Of a stretch of 64,000 nucleotides of DNA, positions 45,206-54,382 are shown one piece after another. The notes beneath the pieces are model-generated. The model saw nothing but the letters and a program-made list of their open reading frames with translations, searched no databases and was not told the origin of the DNA. Every line of letters starts with the position of its first letter. Position 1 is the stretch's first letter. The position numbers and the translations under genes were made by a program. This stretch comes from Streptomyces humicola. GTDB lineage: Bacteria > Actinomycetota > Actinomycetes > Streptomycetales > Streptomycetaceae. The stretch lies in the NCBI RefSeq assembly GCF_024436035.1, contig NZ_JANFNG010000022.1, positions 1-64,000 on the forward strand, given 5' to 3'.

Positions 45206-45844
45206 TCAGTGATCGCGTCGAGGCGTCCTTCCCATTCGGTGCAGTAGTCGCATCTGCTGCGATGCGTCGTGGTCGAGTACTCCCGGGGGAACGGCAAAGA
45301 AACGGTGGGTAGTTTCAACAGCGGTGGGCGTCTCAGGAAGTCCTTGATAGATGTCGTCGAGGTGCTCGTCGATCCATGCGACGAGGCTGGGATCGAGGGT
45401 GTCGTCCAGACCGACAGCCCGGGCGAGATCCCATGTGTGGACCGTGGTGTCCGTGATCCTCACGGCTAGTGCTTGCTGGCCGGTCACCGGGCCCAGGGGA
45501 TAATCCAGAACCTGCTGCAGGGCGCCGGCCCTTCCGAAGGCTCGTGCGCATTCCTGGACGGATCGGGTGTACGCGCAAGTCGGATCGGTACCCAGCGCGT
45601 CAGCATCCCGTAGTCGTAGGAAGCCCGCACCGTCACCACCGTGCAACAGGCGGACGTAGTTAAGGTTGCCCCGAGTCACGTGGTTGACCAACTGCCGCAC
45701 GGTCCACTCCGTGCAGGGAGTTGGCCAGGTCCACTGCTCGGATTGCACTGCTCGCAGCATTTTCTCAAATCCGCTGCTGGTCAGGAGGAATCGATCGATG
45801 AGCCCGTCGAAGAGAATGACCATGCGGACCAGCATGCTGGCCAC
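45206..45844 (-). CDS. TIGR03086/DinB-like mycothiol-type metal-binding protein
   Basis: 212 residues (start uncertain; ATGs at 45835 and 45823 are alternatives). N-terminal four-helix MDMPI domain with the family motif WPTPCTEWTVRQLVNHVTRG, which binds a divalent metal, and AVRITDTTVHTWDLARAVGL, then a small C-terminal domain. Relatives include mycothiol-dependent maleylpyruvate isomerase and unassigned DinB-like proteins. Function in this strain unknown. It is the last gene before the biosynthetic cluster. Confidence 0.8.
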   Translation of the reverse strand: MASMLVRMVILFDGLIDRFLLTSSGFEKMLRAVQSEQWTWPTPCTEWTVRQLVNHVTRGNLNYVRLLHGGDGAGFLRLRDADALGTDPTCAYTRSVQECARAFGRAGALQQVLDYPLGPVTGQQALAVRITDTTVHTWDLARAVGLDDTLDPSLVAWIDEHLDDIYQGLPETPTAVETTHRFFAVPPGVLDHDASQQMRLLHRMGRTPRRDH

Positions 45845-46129
45845 GGGCGGCTAATGCCGGTAGCCACTGGCGGCCGTGTCCGGATTCCGGTTTGAGAGTT
45901 GTCCGGCCCACACCGAAGACAAGAATGTAAGAAAGTCTGAATAATGCTGGCCGCGGGTGCAATTATCACGCAGCGACGTTGCGGGTGCCGATAAATCATC
46001 CGCCCAGGTGACGGCCTTGATCACCATGTCTGGCTGCGCCCGCCGATCAACCCGCTTCTTCACGTAGGCAGCGGCGGGCGGCATCATGATCTGTCGTGCA
46101 CTCAGTCGGCACCGTTTGAATTTCGTCGC

Positions 46130-48031
46130 TCACCAGAGGTAACTCGCGCCGTCCACCGGACCGGTGGGCACCGGCCGCAGGGCGCGGGCCACCGAGCGCA
46201 GGGTGCACGGGGATGAGAAGTGGTGTGAACGCAGGCCCACCAGGCCGCGGCGGCGCAGGGTCTCCACTACGGCGGGGGCGGCGAGGGCCAGGCCGCCGGC
46301 GGCGACGTAACTGAGTGCCATGTTCTCCACCGGGTGGCCGTGCGTCTCCCGGATCGCCTCGGACAGCTCCCGCTCCTCGGCGGTCGACGGGACCAGCACG
46401 GGACTGGCGTGCGCGGGCCGCCAGCCGTCCGCCGGGGCGTCGGCCGGCCACCATGTCGTATCGCCGCCGGCGTCGGTCGCGAGCAGCGGCAGGTAGCGGT
46501 GCGGGGCAACGACGTCCAGGTTGTGACCGAGGTGGGCCAGCACGTGCTCGTGCACGTCGAACAGCGAGGTACCCGGAGCCACCGCCAGTCGGGCCACCAC
46601 CTCCCGGTCGTCGGTGTCGACCCGCACCGCTCGGACCCCGGGGGCCGACCGCAGCACCCGTTCGACCGAGCCCGGGTGAACCCAGCTGCCGGCCACCGGC
46701 CGGCACCGCGTGGCGGCCGCGAACCCGTCCGGCAAGAGGACATCGGCCTCCCGGACCGGCGCCCGCGGTGTGTCCGCCATGAATTCCAGCAGGCGTGGCA
46801 GCACGTCGACGAAGGCGTGGACGGTCCGTTCCGGAAGCATCAGCGCGTCCACGTCGAAGTCGACCGTGACGCGGGTGCCTTGTACATAGACGTAGACCAC
46901 GCAGCACCACGGGCGACCGGTGCGGTCCCACTCATCGGTGCACCCGGTCAGCAGCGCCGGACCGGACGTGGCGGCGTCGCCGGGAGCGGCGGGCCTGGAC
47001 GGGCCCTGGAAGTTGAAGAAAACCGGGACCACCGAACCGACCCCGCGCGCGGCGGCGGCCCGCGAGCGGGACTCCGGCGGGGTGTGGCCATGGCGCAGAT
47101 CCTCCTCGTAGGAACGGAGCGTCGCCGCGCACATCGTGCCCAGCGCCGTGTCGAAGCCGGCGTCGTCGTCGATCTCCACCAGCATGTCGACGGGGCGCAT
47201 CTGGCATTCGATGCCGTGGTCCGGTTCGACCCGGTGGGCTACGTAGTTGGAGCAGAGCATCTCGCGCCGCCCGGAGTAGCGGGAGAGCAGCCACGCGATG
47301 GCGAACATGAAGACCATCGGGCGGGTCGCCGTGCTCGCGGCGCAGATCCGGTCCACCAGCGGCAGCAGCCCCTCGTACCGGGCAGAGGTGAACAGGTAGC
47401 GCGGCTCGGGAACGTCACCCGCGGCACGTGGCGCGGGCACCTGGGGGGCCCGGACAGACGGGTCGGTCCGGGCCCGGCCGGCAGCGGCGGCGGGCAGCGG
47501 CCGCACCGTGTCCGCGACTCGGTCCAGCGGCTGCCGGAGCGGCAGCGGCGCCGCGCGGCCGTGGCACAAGGCGAGAAACTGCTCCTGCCAGTTCCGCAGG
47601 CCGGCGCCGTCACTGATGATGTGGTCGAAGACCAGGCTGACGAAGCGGACCTCGCCCTGCTCGGCGAAGAACCGGACGGCCCACAGCGGCCGCGGCGAGT
47701 CGGCCCCCACGGACAGCGACGTCGACCGGCGCTGGTACTCCTCCAGCGTGGCCAGAGGAGCGACCGACACCGGAGGCCGGAAGGCCGCCGGGTCCAGGAC
47801 GGCCTGGCAGGGCAGGCCGTCCGGTCCGACGACGAAGAGCGTGCGCAGGATCTCGTGCCGGGCGATGAGTGCCGAGAACGCCGCGGTGGCCGTGTCGACG
47901 GCGATGCCGCGGGGTATCTCCCACAGTTTGCTCCACGAGGGGAACAGCTCGCCCTGACCGCGCCAGTAGGACCGCAGCCACATGCGCTGCTGCGCCGGGG
48001 TGAGCGGTCCGCTGCGGATGACACTCGACAT
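46130..48031 (-). CDS. Free-standing NRPS condensation protein with degenerate carrier
   Basis: 633 residues. Residues 1-430 form a condensation domain; the active-site motif is DHIISDG (136-142), keeping the catalytic second His but with Asp for the first. Residues 440-545 look like the small C-terminal subdomain of an adenylation domain (GSWVHPGSVERVLRSAPGVR, VVARLAVAPGTSLFDV). Residues 555-625 have the length and pattern of a peptidyl carrier protein (LSEAIRETHGHPVENMALSY, LRSHHFSSPCTLRSVARALR), but the GGxS motif reads GGLA (579-582), so no phosphopantetheine can attach. It probably condenses an amino acid held on the separate carrier (48050-48289) with another acyl unit. First gene of the cluster's left side. 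Confidence 0.85.
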   Translation of the reverse strand: MSSVIRSGPLTPAQQRMWLRSYWRGQGELFPSWSKLWEIPRGIAVDTATAAFSALIARHEILRTLFVVGPDGLPCQAVLDPAAFRPPVSVAPLATLEEYQRRSTSLSVGADSPRPLWAVRFFAEQGEVRFVSLVFDHIISDGAGLRNWQEQFLALCHGRAAPLPLRQPLDRVADTVRPLPAAAAGRARTDPSVRAPQVPAPRAAGDVPEPRYLFTSARYEGLLPLVDRICAASTATRPMVFMFAIAWLLSRYSGRREMLCSNYVAHRVEPDHGIECQMRPVDMLVEIDDDAGFDTALGTMCAATLRSYEEDLRHGHTPPESRSRAAAARGVGSVVPVFFNFQGPSRPAAPGDAATSGPALLTGCTDEWDRTGRPWCCVVYVYVQGTRVTVDFDVDALMLPERTVHAFVDVLPRLLEFMADTPRAPVREADVLLPDGFAAATRCRPVAGSWVHPGSVERVLRSAPGVRAVRVDTDDREVVARLAVAPGTSLFDVHEHVLAHLGHNLDVVAPHRYLPLLATDAGGDTTWWPADAPADGWRPAHASPVLVPSTAEERELSEAIRETHGHPVENMALSYVAAGGLALAAPAVVETLRRRGLVGLRSHHFSSPCTLRSVARALRPVPTGPVDGASYLW

Positions 48032-48049
48032 GGTTGGTCGCGCCGTCGG

Positions 48050-48289
48050 TCAGGAGGCCGCGGCGGCCAGCCGGGAGTCGAGCAGCCGGGCGAGTTTGCC
48101 GAACTCTTTCTCCACCACCACCTCTATCGCGTCCACCGAGACGCCGAACGTCTCCTGGATCCGCGCGGCCAGGTGGACGGCGGTGATGGAGGTACCGCCG
48201 CAGTCGAAGAAGTCCGTGTCGCCGGTCACCTCCTCGCAGTTGAGCAGATCGGCCCACAGCGCGGCCAGCTTCGTCTGTGCGTCGTGCAC
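48050..48289 (-). CDS. Free-standing carrier protein
   Basis: 79 residues. Phosphopantetheine site is Ser34 in FFDCGGTSITAVHLA. Composition and the D-x-FFDCGG pattern fit peptidyl carriers better than fatty-acid ACPs. Lies 19 bases from the condensation protein and 52 from the PGM1-like ligase, suggesting it carries the intermediate handled by these two. Confidence 0.92.
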   Translation of the reverse strand: MHDAQTKLAALWADLLNCEEVTGDTDFFDCGGTSITAVHLAARIQETFGVSVDAIEVVVEKEFGKLARLLDSRLAAAAS

Positions 48290-48340
48290 GGTTCGCCCTC
48301 CGGTTCGGTCATGCAGGAATGTGGTGCGATGAGCTGTTGC

Positions 48341-49714
48341 TCAGCCGGCCGCGGTGAACAGCGGGGCGAGCGCGCGGTCGCAGGCCCATGCCCGGTCCAG
48401 GTCCTCGGCGACCACGCAGTACATGACGCCGTTGGTGCCGTCGAAGGCGTTGGTCAGGACCACGCCGGTTCGGTTCTGCGGCGTGTACGCCAGGCCCGCT
48501 TCGGTCAGGCGGGCCAGCGTCGTGGCGAACGACGGGGTCGACCAGCCCTCCGGCCAGACCCGTTCGAGGATGATCCGGTCTTTGCCGTAGCCGGGACCGA
48601 CGACTGTCTCCCCGATCACCCCGTAGATATGGGTCGAGCCGGTGACCCGGCCGTTGAACTCGGTGAACAGCACCTCCCGTTCAGGGGTGACGATCGCGTC
48701 CGGGCAGACGACGCCGCGGTAGCCGATGGCGTACAGCCCGCGCGCCAGCCGTTCGGCGCCGTCGATGAGGGCGGCGTACACTTCGGGCTCCAGGCCGGGT
48801 GCGGGCATCACCTGGCCGACGGCATAGGGGGCGGACAGCAGTTCACCGGTGCCGGCGAGCCGCGGGCCGTCGTCGTCGACCAGATACTCGGCGAAGAAGG
48901 CCGAGCTGTCCGGCACATAGCGCTCGACCACCGGGCGGCCGCGGCCCTGGGCGGTCAGCCACTCCCAGCGGTCCTCCAGGTAGCCGCGTACGTCCGCGCG
49001 GCCGTGGACGGTCACCACACGGCGGGCGCCGATCGGCCGGACAGGCCGACCCGCGGCGAGGATCTCGTTGCCGTGGCCGCCAGAGAGGAAGTCGTGCTTG
49101 ACCACGACCGGTTCGCCGCCGGCGAGCAGGTCGAGGATGGCCTGCTCGGCGACCTCCCGGCCGGTGCAGACCTGACCGGGCGGCACGGCGGCACCCACCC
49201 CGCCGGCCACCGCCCGGAACATCGACTTGCTGTTGGTGAGCATCCCTCCCGCCTGGGCGACGAATCCGTGCCCCGGCATGGCGCGCTCGACGCCCAGCGA
49301 GCGCGCGAGCCGGGCCACCGCCGGGTCCGGCCACAGCGCCGACAGGTGCACGACCTCGCGGTCGCCGACCGCATCGGCGATGGCGGCCGCGCACTTGGGG
49401 TCCGCGAGCCGCTCCGGGGTCAGGGCGCCTTCGGTGCCGGGCGTCGCGGGCGGCGCCACGAAGGCGAGGGAGGCAGGATCGGTGCCGGTCAGCCCGGTCA
49501 CGTAGGCCACGAAGTCGGCCTGGGGCGCGGTCGGCAGCACCAGGACGTCGCCGTCCCGGGCGAACCACACCAGACGCTGCACCCACCACCCGGTCCATCC
49601 CCGGTCGTCTCGCACGTCCTCACTGAAGTCGTTGCCCACGAGGATCCGGGTGGTGGGGTGCGTCCCCCATCCGTTGTCCGGGACTTCGGCCCGGTCGCGC
49701 GTCAGGATCAACAC
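48341..49714 (-). CDS. PGM1-type ATP-grasp peptide ligase
   Basis: 457 residues. N-terminal pre-ATP-grasp Rossmann part (ILVGNDFSEDVRDDRGWTGW), central ATP-grasp fold (PVVVKHDFLSGGHGNEILA for ATP, VCPDAIVTPEREVLFTEFNG and RVTGSTHIYGVIGE for metal), then a C-terminal domain (TGVVLTNAFDGTNGVMYCVV) typical of PGM1, the pheganomycin peptide ligase. PGM1 joins an N-terminal non-proteinogenic amino acid, derived from dihydroxyphenylglycine, to peptides. With dpgA-C in the same cluster a similar substrate is likely. The stop lies 52 bases before the carrier gene and the start overlaps the NRPS stop by four codons' distance (49708-49714). Confidence 0.85.
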   Translation of the reverse strand: MLILTRDRAEVPDNGWGTHPTTRILVGNDFSEDVRDDRGWTGWWVQRLVWFARDGDVLVLPTAPQADFVAYVTGLTGTDPASLAFVAPPATPGTEGALTPERLADPKCAAAIADAVGDREVVHLSALWPDPAVARLARSLGVERAMPGHGFVAQAGGMLTNSKSMFRAVAGGVGAAVPPGQVCTGREVAEQAILDLLAGGEPVVVKHDFLSGGHGNEILAAGRPVRPIGARRVVTVHGRADVRGYLEDRWEWLTAQGRGRPVVERYVPDSSAFFAEYLVDDDGPRLAGTGELLSAPYAVGQVMPAPGLEPEVYAALIDGAERLARGLYAIGYRGVVCPDAIVTPEREVLFTEFNGRVTGSTHIYGVIGETVVGPGYGKDRIILERVWPEGWSTPSFATTLARLTEAGLAYTPQNRTGVVLTNAFDGTNGVMYCVVAEDLDRAWACDRALAPLFTAAG

Positions 49715-52212
49715 GACTGCTCCTGTTCGACGTGCTCACCGATGGCCCGGGTCACGGCGGCCACGGTCGGGCTCTTGAGGAAGTCGATCAGCGGGATGTC
49801 CACCCCGAACTCGTCGCGGACGGCCGACAGCATCTCCAGTACTCGGAGGGAATCGCCGCCGCTGACCATGAAACTGGCATTCACCCCGACGGCGGTGACG
49901 CCCAGGACCCGGCACCAGATGTCCGCCACCGACTGCTCGACGGGCGTCCGCGGGGCGTCGTCACCGCTGCGGGGCAGCTCTTCCGGCAGCGGGAGCGCGC
50001 ACCGGTCGAGCTTGCCGGTGGGACCGACCGGAAAGCCGTCCAGCACCGTGATCCGCCAGGGCACCGCGTAGTCGGGCAGGATCCCGGCCAGATAGCTGGT
50101 CAGCTGCTCGACGTCGGGCGGGAACGGGGTCGCGGCGGTGACATAGGCGAGCAGCCGGTCCCCGCCGGAGCGCTCGTCGCCGATGAGCGCCGCCTGGGCC
50201 ACGGTGGGGTGCGCGCGCAGCGCGGCCTCGATCTCGCCCGGTTCCAGCCGGTGGCCGCGGACCTTGAGCTGCCGGTCCTTGCGCCCCTGAAAGACCAGGG
50301 ATCCGTCGGGCCGGCGGCGCACCAGGTCGCCGGTGCGGTGAAAGCGGACACCGTCCGGGCCGGTGCCGAAGGCCCGCGCGGTCGCCTCGGGCTGCCGCCA
50401 GTAGCCGGCCGCCACGCGGTCGCTGACGATCTCGAGTTCGCCGTACACCTCGGTCGGGTGCCCGTCCGGGTCGAGCAGGCGGACCCGCACGCCGTTGGCC
50501 GGGTGACCGACCGGCAGCACTGCGCCGGTCAGGTCGGCACGGCCGGCCAGGTGTTGGAGCGCCACTGTGCACTCGGTGGGCCCGAGCCCGTTGACCAGTG
50601 CACTGTCCGGCGGGAACGCGGCCAGGAACCGCCGGAAATCCTGCCGGCCGGCCTCCTCACCGCCGAGCACCACCATGCGCACCGTGGCCAGTTGCGGTGT
50701 GGGAGGGCCCGACTCCGGCAGGTCGCCGACCAGGTGGCGGAAGAGCGTCGGAGTGCAGTGCACCACGGTGGTGCCGACCGCGGCAAGCCGTTCGCGCAGG
50801 GCCGGCGCGGGCAGCAGCGGGTCGACGACGTGCAGGCTCGCGCCGCTCAGCAGGGCACCGAACAGGTCCATGACTGCCGCGTCGAAGGTGAAGCGGGCCA
50901 GCAGTGGCAGCCGGTCCCCGGGGCCCAGGCGTATTCGATCGGCGTAGGCCAGCGCGTGCTCCAGGACATTGTGGTGCGTCTGCTCCACCGCCTTGGGCCG
51001 GCCCGTGGAGCCGGAGGTGAAGAGCAGGTACGCGGGGGAGCCGGCCGCGACCGGAGCCGGAGCCGGCGCGTCGGCGGTCGGGCCCACCGGGTACAGCGGA
51101 ACCACCTGTCGGCCCTTTGCCAGTACGCAGGCACGACCGGCCAGCGCCGGGCTGCAGGCGATGGCGGTCACATCAGCGCTCGCCAGGATCCGCGACAGCC
51201 GGCCATCCGGCATCCGCGGGTCCAACGGTACATAGGCAGCGCCGGACTTCAGGGCTGCCCACACCCCGAGGACGGCGTCCACGTCGTGCTCACAGAGCAG
51301 CGCGAGCCGGGTGCCCGGCCCGGCCGACCGCCGCAGCCGATGGGCCAGGACCGTGGTGACCCGGTCCAGCGCGGCGTAGCTGTAGTCGCCGCCAGCGCCG
51401 CTGAGCGCGGGGAGGTCCGCGTGCTCGGCGGCCACCGCGGACAACCGCTGCGGCAACGACTCCTGCGGCCCGGCGGGGGCGAGTGGCCGGTATCCCGGCG
51501 GGGTTGGCGGCGCCCACAGCGGCGGTGGTCCGGGCTCGTCGAGCAACCGGAGGTCACGTAGGGGAAGTTCGGGCCTGCGAGCGGCCTCGGTCAGCAGCGT
51601 CACCAGGTGGCGCAGCATCCAGGCGGCCGTCGCGCGGGCGAACAGGCTCGCGTTGAAGCCCAGGCACAGCACCGCGACCCCGTCCCGGCGTTCCAGGGAC
51701 AGATCCAGGTCCGGCTCGGCGTCCGGGTCCGGCCCCGCGCCGGGTGCCAGCAGGACCACGCGGACCAGCCCGAAGCCGGCCGGGACCAGGTCCGTCGCGG
51801 GAAGTTCGGCGGCATGCCGCAGGTCACGGCCGGCGGTCCGCGCCGTCCGTTCGACCTCCTCGGCGAAGGTTAAGTCGGGTTCGACATCCACCCGTACCGG
51901 GAGTGGCCCGGCGGTCGGGGCCGGGTCGCCTGGTGTCCGGTGGTCCAGGCCGATCACCGGATGGGCTACTGCGGTGTGCCGGTGCAGCACGACGGCGAAC
52001 GCGGTGAGCAGCGCGGCCGCCGTTCCGTCACCGCCCGAGGTGTCGTCCGGGCCGAGGAGTGCGGCCGCGCCACCGCCGAGCGAGACCTCCTCGACCGCCC
52101 GACGGTACTCGCGGGCAGTCAGCCGGGGCGTGTCCGTCGCCAGTTCGACCGGCGCCGCGCCGGCGAGGCGTTCCGGCCAGTAGCCGGTGTCCCGGCTGGG
52201 CGTGCTCCCCAT
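49708..52212 (-). CDS. NRPS: partial condensation lobe - adenylation - carrier
   Basis: 834 residues. Residues 1-225 look like only the second lobe of a condensation domain (VRVDVEPDLTFAEEVERTAR, WMLRHLVTLLTEAARRPELP); the HHxxxDG lobe is missing. The adenylation domain follows: LLFTSGSTGRPKAVEQTHHN, FTFDAAVMDLFGALLSGASL, NGLGPTECTVAL, GELEIVSDRVAAGYWRQP, TGDLVRRRPDGSLVFQGRKD, GPTGKLDR (Lys for the final contact). By eye the ten specificity positions read D-A-M-H-V-G-G-V-A-K, with Asp for the amino group; no known substrate was matched from memory. A carrier domain with GGDS ends the protein. One amino acid is therefore activated and loaded here. Confidence 0.9.
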   Translation of the reverse strand: MGSTPSRDTGYWPERLAGAAPVELATDTPRLTAREYRRAVEEVSLGGGAAALLGPDDTSGGDGTAAALLTAFAVVLHRHTAVAHPVIGLDHRTPGDPAPTAGPLPVRVDVEPDLTFAEEVERTARTAGRDLRHAAELPATDLVPAGFGLVRVVLLAPGAGPDPDAEPDLDLSLERRDGVAVLCLGFNASLFARATAAWMLRHLVTLLTEAARRPELPLRDLRLLDEPGPPPLWAPPTPPGYRPLAPAGPQESLPQRLSAVAAEHADLPALSGAGGDYSYAALDRVTTVLAHRLRRSAGPGTRLALLCEHDVDAVLGVWAALKSGAAYVPLDPRMPDGRLSRILASADVTAIACSPALAGRACVLAKGRQVVPLYPVGPTADAPAPAPVAAGSPAYLLFTSGSTGRPKAVEQTHHNVLEHALAYADRIRLGPGDRLPLLARFTFDAAVMDLFGALLSGASLHVVDPLLPAPALRERLAAVGTTVVHCTPTLFRHLVGDLPESGPPTPQLATVRMVVLGGEEAGRQDFRRFLAAFPPDSALVNGLGPTECTVALQHLAGRADLTGAVLPVGHPANGVRVRLLDPDGHPTEVYGELEIVSDRVAAGYWRQPEATARAFGTGPDGVRFHRTGDLVRRRPDGSLVFQGRKDRQLKVRGHRLEPGEIEAALRAHPTVAQAALIGDERSGGDRLLAYVTAATPFPPDVEQLTSYLAGILPDYAVPWRITVLDGFPVGPTGKLDRCALPLPEELPRSGDDAPRTPVEQSVADIWCRVLGVTAVGVNASFMVSGGDSLRVLEMLSAVRDEFGVDIPLIDFLKSPTVAAVTRAIGEHVEQEQSC

Positions 52213-52732
52213 GCTTCCCCCTGATCCTCGTGTCCGTCATCGCGGAGCCGGTGGACCGGTCAGCTTTGGCCGCAGTACGCGCCGCATTGGACCGCACAAC
52301 GTAAACCGTTTCAGGGGGTCCCCTCATGGTGCGTGTACCACGCATTCGACTTCACCCCGCCGAGCCCGGCCACTGTGACACGGGTCGATCAGAGCGTCAA
52401 GCAATACCGTCCGTCGCCGATGTCGACCGGTGCACCGCGGCACCAAGGAATTCGACCCGCCGGTCGGCCGTGTCCAAGTGCGTCTGGGAATCCTTGACAC
52501 CCCCTGCCTCGGACCATAGCCTGACTGGCGCTTGGGGATCGTGCTGTCGTGCCCAGGGGGATTCATCTGACGTCGGGCCACGTTGACCTGCGTTGCTTCG
52601 CTGGAATTCACAGGACCCATTGAATGCTCCGATTGTTTTTGTGCCCGCCGCTACTGCGGTGACGTGCCGTGCCGAATTACACCTCGCACGACTGGGTGTA
52701 CGTTCCCGTTCCCGGACATGAGGTGAACACCA
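52213..52732. promoter_or_regulatory. Divergent promoter region in the cluster
   Basis: 520 bases between the minus-strand NRPS operon and the plus-strand methyltransferase/LLM gene. No gene with coding bias. It should hold promoters for both directions; no clear operator repeat was seen. Confidence 0.45.
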
Positions 52733-54382
52733 GTGATTGACGACGCGTTCATGGAGACCGTGGCGACGCTGTCGGTCCCCGAGACGGGCACGGACTCCAC
52801 CGCCCCGCTGCTGTATCGGCTCATCCGATCGGTCCGCCCGCGGCGCGTCCTTGCAATCGGCATGGGCTACACCACCCCGTTTCTGGCCATGGCGCTGCAG
52901 GACAATGCCACGGCCGAACCGCAGCCGTCGTCCGAAACCGGCCACGACGACGTGCCCCACCGGCCACGGCTGGTGTGCGTCGACCGGACGTCCGACCCCG
53001 CCTCCTGCATGCCCCAGGCGCTGAAGGTGCTCGACCGGCTGGGCGTCCGGGACTTGTGCACGGTGATCGAGAGCGGCCCGCGCGGGGCGGCCCACACGGT
53101 CCGCGACGAGCTGGGACTGATCGACTTCGCCTGGATCGACACATGGGACACGCCCGCGTTCCTGCGCGAGTACGGGCCGCTGCTCAACCCGGCCGGCGGC
53201 ATCCTGGCCGGCCCGCACGGCGAACTGCTGGAGGTGACCAACCTGCGCGCACGGCACCGCACTGGCCGGCACGGCGCCACGCTGATCAGCCGCATCCGCG
53301 ACCACGCCGATCCGCAGGAGCTGCGGCCGCAGGCCGCCGGCGGCGACCCGACCGGGGTGGAGGTCCACTCGGTCACCCCGGAGTCGGTCAGCGAACACCA
53401 GCAGTTCCGAACCGGATTCCTCGAGCGGCTGACGCACGCCGCCCAGGCCTCGGAGGAGGCCGGCTGGTCCGGCATCCTGGTCCCGCACAACCTGCACGAG
53501 GTGGACCCCTGGATCGTGGCGACGTACCTGGGGGCCGTGACGACCTCGCTCGTGCCGCTGATCGCGGTGCAGCCGGCCTGCACGCCGCCGCATACCGCGG
53601 CCGCTTGCGCCGCGGCGTACGCGAGGCTCTACGGGAGGCCGTTGGACTTCAACCTGGTGGCCGGGGCCCGGGATGACGAGATGCGCCGGATCGGGGACAC
53701 CCTCAGCCATGACGAGCGCTACGACCGGATGCGCCAGTACGGGCGGATCCTGCGGGCGCTGCTGAACGGCGAGGAGGTCGACGAGTGCGGCTCCCACTAC
53801 ACCTACCGCGGTTTCCGGCTGGAGCCGCGACCGCAGGTGCTGGAGAAGTGCCGGATCTTCGTCGCCGGCTCGTCGCCCGCGAGCCTGGCGACCGCCCGGG
53901 AGATCGCCGACGTTGTCGTCACGCACCCCGCGCCGTTCGACGAGTGGCGTGAGTCGTTCCTGGAACCGCTGCTGGCCAGTGGCTACACCGGCCGGATCGG
54001 CATTCGCATCGGCCTGTTGTGCAGAGCGGACGGCGACGTGGCGTGGCGCACGGCCGAGGAACGCTTCCCCGAGTCGTGGGCCGGACGCCAGGAGACGCTA
54101 CTGAAGACGCGGTCGCAGAACGTCTGGTCCCGCCAACTGGCCCTGCGGGCAGTCGAGGAAGGCCCGCAGACGGCCGCCGCGGCGCGTGAGCCGTACTGGC
54201 TCGGGGCCTTCCGTAGCGGCCGGGCCAGCGCGCCGTTCCTGGTGGGCGCCTATGACGAGGTGGCCGAGCGGCTCGCCGAGTACGTCGGCGCCGGGGTCGG
54301 GCATGTGCTGCTCAACGGCGGGCTGGAAGAGGACTATCCGCACATCCGCCGGGCGGTCGAACGTGCCGCGGGTTCGATGTGA
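52733..54382 (+). CDS. Methyltransferase-like domain fused to LLM flavin monooxygenase
   Basis: 549 residues from a GTG at 52733. Residues 1-200 resemble a class I SAM methyltransferase (RRVLAIGMGYTTPFLAMALQ, RLVCVDRT, LGLIDFAWIDTWDTPAFLRE), though the glycine motif is atypical. Residues 220-549 are a luciferase-like (LLM) TIM barrel as in alkanesulfonate monooxygenases (EEAGWSGILVPHNLHEVDPW, PLDFNLVAGARDDEMRRIGD, YTYRGFRLEPRPQVLEKCRI, APFLVGAYDEVAERLAEYVG). LLM enzymes of natural-product clusters hydroxylate or N-oxidise carrier-bound or free intermediates with FMNH2. The fused first domain may bind the substrate instead of methylating. The stop overlaps the next ORF start. Confidence 0.85.
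   Translation: MIDDAFMETVATLSVPETGTDSTAPLLYRLIRSVRPRRVLAIGMGYTTPFLAMALQDNATAEPQPSSETGHDDVPHRPRLVCVDRTSDPASCMPQALKVLDRLGVRDLCTVIESGPRGAAHTVRDELGLIDFAWIDTWDTPAFLREYGPLLNPAGGILAGPHGELLEVTNLRARHRTGRHGATLISRIRDHADPQELRPQAAGGDPTGVEVHSVTPESVSEHQQFRTGFLERLTHAAQASEEAGWSGILVPHNLHEVDPWIVATYLGAVTTSLVPLIAVQPACTPPHTAAACAAAYARLYGRPLDFNLVAGARDDEMRRIGDTLSHDERYDRMRQYGRILRALLNGEEVDECGSHYTYRGFRLEPRPQVLEKCRIFVAGSSPASLATAREIADVVVTHPAPFDEWRESFLEPLLASGYTGRIGIRIGLLCRADGDVAWRTAEERFPESWAGRQETLLKTRSQNVWSRQLALRAVEEGPQTAAAAREPYWLGAFRSGRASAPFLVGAYDEVAERLAEYVGAGVGHVLLNGGLEEDYPHIRRAVERAAGSM

Noticed and set aside
46334-50071. 1245-codon plus-strand open frame antisense to the condensation protein, carrier and PGM1-like ligase
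   Set aside because: It is a by-product of high GC: the minus strand shows clear families and motifs throughout, while the plus frame is Arg/Gly/His-rich without any domain.
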